DNA from: Dastarcus helophoroides
Taxonomy: Eukaryota > Arthropoda > Insecta > Coleoptera > Bothrideridae
Assembly (NCBI GenBank): GCA_028583605.1
Contig: CM053328.1
Span: forward strand, 13,071,086 to 13,135,085
Direction of reading: 5' to 3'
Length of the DNA stretch: 64,000 nt
The notes beneath the pieces are model-generated. The model did not search any database. It was given only the letters and a program-made list of their open reading frames with translations, and had not been told where the DNA came from. The position numbers were made by a program, and so were the translations under genes. The number at the start of each line of letters is the position of its first letter. The stretch's first letter is position 1. Of the stretch, positions 60,636 to 64,000 are shown in pieces.

Positions 60636-61835
60636 CCTTCCACGAGGATCGGTCTTGGCCCCACTTTTATTTAACTTGTGCACTAATGATATATTTGCCA
60701 CTGAATCCGTAAACTTCGACTACGCCGACGACCTAGCGATAGCAACTCAGAGCAAAACATTTAAAGAAGGTGAGCGGACACTTCCCAGGGATCTGAACAA
60801 GCTAGAACTATATTGTGGAAAGTGGAGGTTGGCCCTAACCCCGGGAAAACGGAAGTCAGCTCATTCCGCCTTAATAACAGAAGGACAAACAAAGAACTAA
60901 ACCTGATATTCCGGAACAAAAGACTACGCCATAACCAATGCTCCAAATACTTAGACGTGACATTTGATAGATCCCTTACTTTCAAAAAACACCTTGAACT
61001 ATCAGGACAGAAGCTCAAAACAAGAAATAACATAATCAGGATTCTGGCTGGGGTAAGTTGGGGATCGGACGCAAACACCCTGCGAAGTGCGGTACAATCC
61101 CTCGTGTATCCGGTCGCCGAATACTGCTCTCCCATATGGTCCAGGAGCAACTACCTCAACAAAGTAGATGTTCATCTAAATAAGACAATAAGGATACTGC
61201 GCGGAATCCTTAAATCTACACCCATCCCGTGGCTGCCAGTACTCGCTAACATAGCGATGACATAACGGTATGACGCCAACAAGCGACACCGCGTGAATGG
61301 GCCAAGATCAACAGCCTATCACTCGCAGAGATTTATCAATCCACGAAACACTGAATAACCTGCCACATACCAGGCTAAAATCTAGAAAGCTAATTTGGGA
61401 AAACAACTGCAACCTCATCCCAGAAAGCTATAATTTAAAAGAAGAATGGAGAGCTCAAAGGATATCCTACCACGGTCGAGCCTCAGAGGGAAAGCTAGAT
61501 CCGACCACCCCCCCCAGAAATGAACCTCTCAAGAAAGATCTGGAGCTCCCTCAATCAGATAAGAACTGGTTATGCTGTGACAAAAGCAACACTGAACGAG
61601 TGGGAAATGATAGATAGTGCCCAATGCGACTGCAGGGCCCCGGAACAGTCGCTAAGCCACATCTTACAAGACTATCCCAAAAGACAATATGAAATAACCT
61701 GGAAGGACCTTGTCGACGCAACTCTAGCAGCAATCAACTGGCTGGAATCGCTAGACATACAACTATGAAAGGAAACATATCTATATTTCTTAATTATGTA
61801 ATGCCATGTGCTAAATAAAATATATAAAAACTAAC
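60636..61835 (+). pseudogene. Jockey-clade non-LTR retrotransposon, 5'-truncated
   Basis: Begins inside reverse transcriptase: GLPRGSVLAPLLFNLCTNDI, then FDYADDLAIAT with an intact YADD (60721-60732). A frameshift near 60840 moves the reading to 60813-61265, with HNQCSKYLDVTFDRSLTFKK, LVYPVAEYCSPIW and a thumb-like tail. After another break near 61520, WSSLNQIRTGYAVTKATLNE and CDCRAPEQSLSHIL (61540-61670) give the cysteine-rich C-terminus typical of Jockey-like elements. AATAAA and an A-rich tail follow the stop at 61768. The endonuclease ORF and RT N-terminus are missing; target duplication not identified. Confidence 0.85.
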
Positions 61836-62323
61836 TTTCATAAAAAAAATATAACTTTCCTTAATATTCTTTCCTTGAGAATAATGATTTTAAACTTTCT
61901 TTGGCACGATTCTCAATTTATTTAAAAAAATAACAATTATTAGCTTTGTTGAAGAGACATAATTGTTAACTTTTTTGAAATTCTGATTCCTAACTTTCTT
62001 TAAAAACTAAATGAAACTTAACTTTGTTTAGAGTTAAGATAATTCCTATCTTTCCTTAAGAGTCTTAATTCTTTATCTTTTTAAAAACTTTTTAAACTTT
62101 CTTTAACGTAACAATACTTAACTTTGGTAACATTTTTTAGGAATCATAATTTTTAACTATTCTTAAGAATCATCACTCTAAACGTTGTTTAAGAGTTGTA
62201 ATAAGTAACTTTCCCTAAGAATCATAATTCGCAACTTTTCGTGGAATGACAATTCTTAACTGTCCTTAAGAATCATAGTTCTTAACTTTTTTTCCAATTA
62301 GAGCTCATCACTTTATTTGTGAG
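61836..62323 (+). repeat. Array type D between the two LINEs
   Basis: TTAACTTTCTTTAAAAACTA- and GAATCATAATTCGCAACTTT-like units, as at 59190-60635. Confidence 0.7.
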
Positions 62324-62371
62324 GTATGATTCTTCGCTCTCCTTTAAAATAGTGATCTTTAAATTAAGAAC
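62324..62371 (+). repeat. 48-bp target-site duplication, left copy
   Basis: Starts GTATGATTCTTCGCTCTCC and matches 63528-63575 at 45 of 48 positions by eye. It brackets the second LINE exactly. Confidence 0.8.
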
Positions 62372-63527
62372 TGTAATTCAACTATGGAAAAACAAAGGCT
62401 TTCGACAGAGTCTGGCACCGATCTCTTCTCGTCAAATTAAAATCTATGATCTTCCTCCTGGATTCTGTCATTTGATATCCAATTTTCTCGCTGACAGATC
62501 TCTTCAGGTCGTCGTCGATGGCATCTCATCCGAGACATTTGCGATTAACGCAGGGGTGCCTCAAGGCTCTGTTCTGTCTCCTACTCTATTTCTGTTACAC
62601 ATAAACGATCTCTTAGCTTTAACTTTCAATCTTATATACAGCTACGCAGATAATAGTAACCTTGCGTCATCTTTTTTCTCCGACAAACCATTATCTATCG
62701 CTGCTTTAGATTGACTAAGGGAACAGCAGATACAAACGATTAATCGAGATCTCAAGATTATTCTGGAATGGGGTAAAAACAATTTGGTTGACTTGAATGC
62801 TTCAAAAACTCAGGCCTCGGTTTTTACTAAGAAAACATCAAGGGATAATGCAACAAACATACTAATGGACGGTAAAATTCTTTCGATGAGATCTAATCTA
62901 TCTATCCTAGGAGTGAATACGAGCACTAACTTCTCTTGGGACGATCAAGTGCGTGCCATTGACAAATTCGCCTCCCAGAAGCTAGGCTCTCTTTTTAGAG
63001 CTAAAAAGTACTTCACATCTCATCTACTCATCTACTCATCTACTGCTCTGTTTGGAGTTCAGCCCCAAAACACACTTTAGCTCTCTTGGATTAAATTTAA
63101 AGAAGAGTGATTCGCTTAATTGATGACTAGAGTCTGACCGATTCTCTCGAAACACTAGAGCACAGGCGTATGATTGGTGACTTATCTCTTTTCTACAAGT
63201 ACTATCATGGAAGATGCTCGCAGAAACTAATAGGATTGAGCCCCCCAAGGGCAAGATTCTTGAGGCGTACGAGACAATCGGAGACAGCAAATTCCTGTAC
63301 AGTCCAGCCTGATACAGTGAGGACTTCTGTCTACGGAGACTCTTTTTTCTGTAGAACTTCCAAGTTATGGAGCTTGTTACCGAATGAAATTTTCCCCAGA
63401 AATTAAAACCTATCCTTGTTTAAGAAGGCGGTTCATCGCCATCTATCCTTGTTTCCGCATCCTACTCGCAGTGCTTTGAAAGCAGAATGGGGTAACCCTT
63501 TGCGAGCGGATTAAACTTAAAAAAAAA
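62372..63527 (+). pseudogene. I/R1-like non-LTR retrotransposon, 5'-truncated
   Basis: Opens in reverse transcriptase at KAFDRVWHRSLLVKLKS (first catalytic Asp in AFD), then LADRSLQVVVDG, NAGVPQGSVLSPTLFLLHIN and YSYADNSNLASS. The YADD box is YADN here (62643-62654), removing a catalytic Asp. Downstream pieces in shifted frames: LEWGKNNLVDLNASKTQ, SLGVN-type LSILGVNTSTNFSWDDQV, then LEHRRMIGDLSLFYKYYHG (near 63160), FFCRTSKLWSLLPNEIFPRN and HRHLSLFPHPTRSALKA. The end is GCGAGCGGATTAAAC plus an A-run. Stops and frameshifts make it dead. Insertion is within array D. Confidence 0.85.
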
Positions 63528-64000
63528 GTATGATTCTTCGCTCTCCTTAAAAATAATGATCCTTAAATTAAGAACGATCATCCTTCACGTTATTGAAATT
63601 GTCAACTTTTTTAAAAAATAACCATTGTAACTTTTTGAAGTCACTATTAACTTTTTTAGTTGTAAAGATCAACCATTTTCTTTAACAATCAAGATTTTTT
63701 ATTTTCCTCAACAGTATTTATCCTTAAACTCTTTTAAGAACAATTTTTTAAGAGTGATACTTGTTACCTTTCTTTGAAAATTATGAGTTGTAACTTTTTT
63801 TGGGGTAGGTAAAGAATTTTAAGTTTTATTTAGTCATAATTCTTCACCTCTTTTAATATACATATATGATTCTAACTTTGTTTAGGGAATAATTATTTTA
63901 ACTTCTTAAAGAGCTATGAGTGTAAACTTTTTTTAAAAATTATGATTTTTAACTTTCTTGAGAAACCATCACTGTTAATGTTTCTTAGAATCACAATTCT
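63528..64000 (+). repeat. Right target duplication and continuation of array type D
   Basis: 63528-63575 duplicates 62324-62371. After that the ATTCTTAACTTT-type array continues to the window edge. Confidence 0.7.

Noticed and set aside
60761..61150. 129-codon minus-strand frame
   Set aside because: Antisense shadow of the Jockey reverse transcriptase.

Overview
The window reads as a eukaryotic, almost certainly insect, chromosome segment that holds very little protein-coding sequence. The base composition is very AT-rich. The recognisable elements are animal types: Ty1/copia with a copia-type primer site, Jockey- and I/R1-like LINEs, Tc1/mariner, hAT and pogo/Tigger remnants. The one credible gene has a 54-bp intron with a consensus branch point, which is typical of insects. 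The order cannot be fixed from sequence alone. I see no bacterial, viral or organellar features and no tRNA or rRNA.

Layout: 0.6-5.5 kb holds a Tigger-type end, a 1.24-kb hairpin element, one compact two-exon gene for a small secreted cysteine-rich peptide (2386-2610), and a dead mariner. 7.7-12.2 kb is a nested copia element (7706-12202) carrying two solo LTRs of another family, a SINE-like palindromic retroposon and a perfect 90-bp-arm MITE. 15.4-24.2 kb holds a second 1.4-kb hairpin element, a transposase C-terminal remnant, degenerate arrays, a hAT-like MITE and an 'ACAGGGT' hairpin element. 24.3-26.0 kb is a heptanucleotide array. 26.4-36 kb alternates GC-richer unique islands with degenerate arrays. 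37.6-42.7 kb is one complete 5,058-bp nonautonomous hAT element (8-bp target duplication and matching inverted ends) with another hairpin element inside. 46.2 kb has a 16-bp minisatellite built on GGATTA, 47.3-48.7 kb has about 455 uninterrupted CTA units, and 51.8-52.9 kb has composite hairpin elements. 59.2-64 kb is a degenerate array broken by two 5'-truncated LINEs.

How it fits together: roughly half the window is old, degenerate tandem-repeat filler of a few families. Transposons are nested in that filler, and nine or so islands of higher GC and complexity without open reading frames punctuate it. The pattern fits a large intron or intergenic domain with dispersed regulatory modules, but that is inference. 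The most interesting items are the small secreted-peptide gene, a palindromic retroposon with target-site duplications and a hammerhead-ribozyme-like core, LTRs carrying conserved heat-shock-element motifs, and the clean 5-kb hAT.
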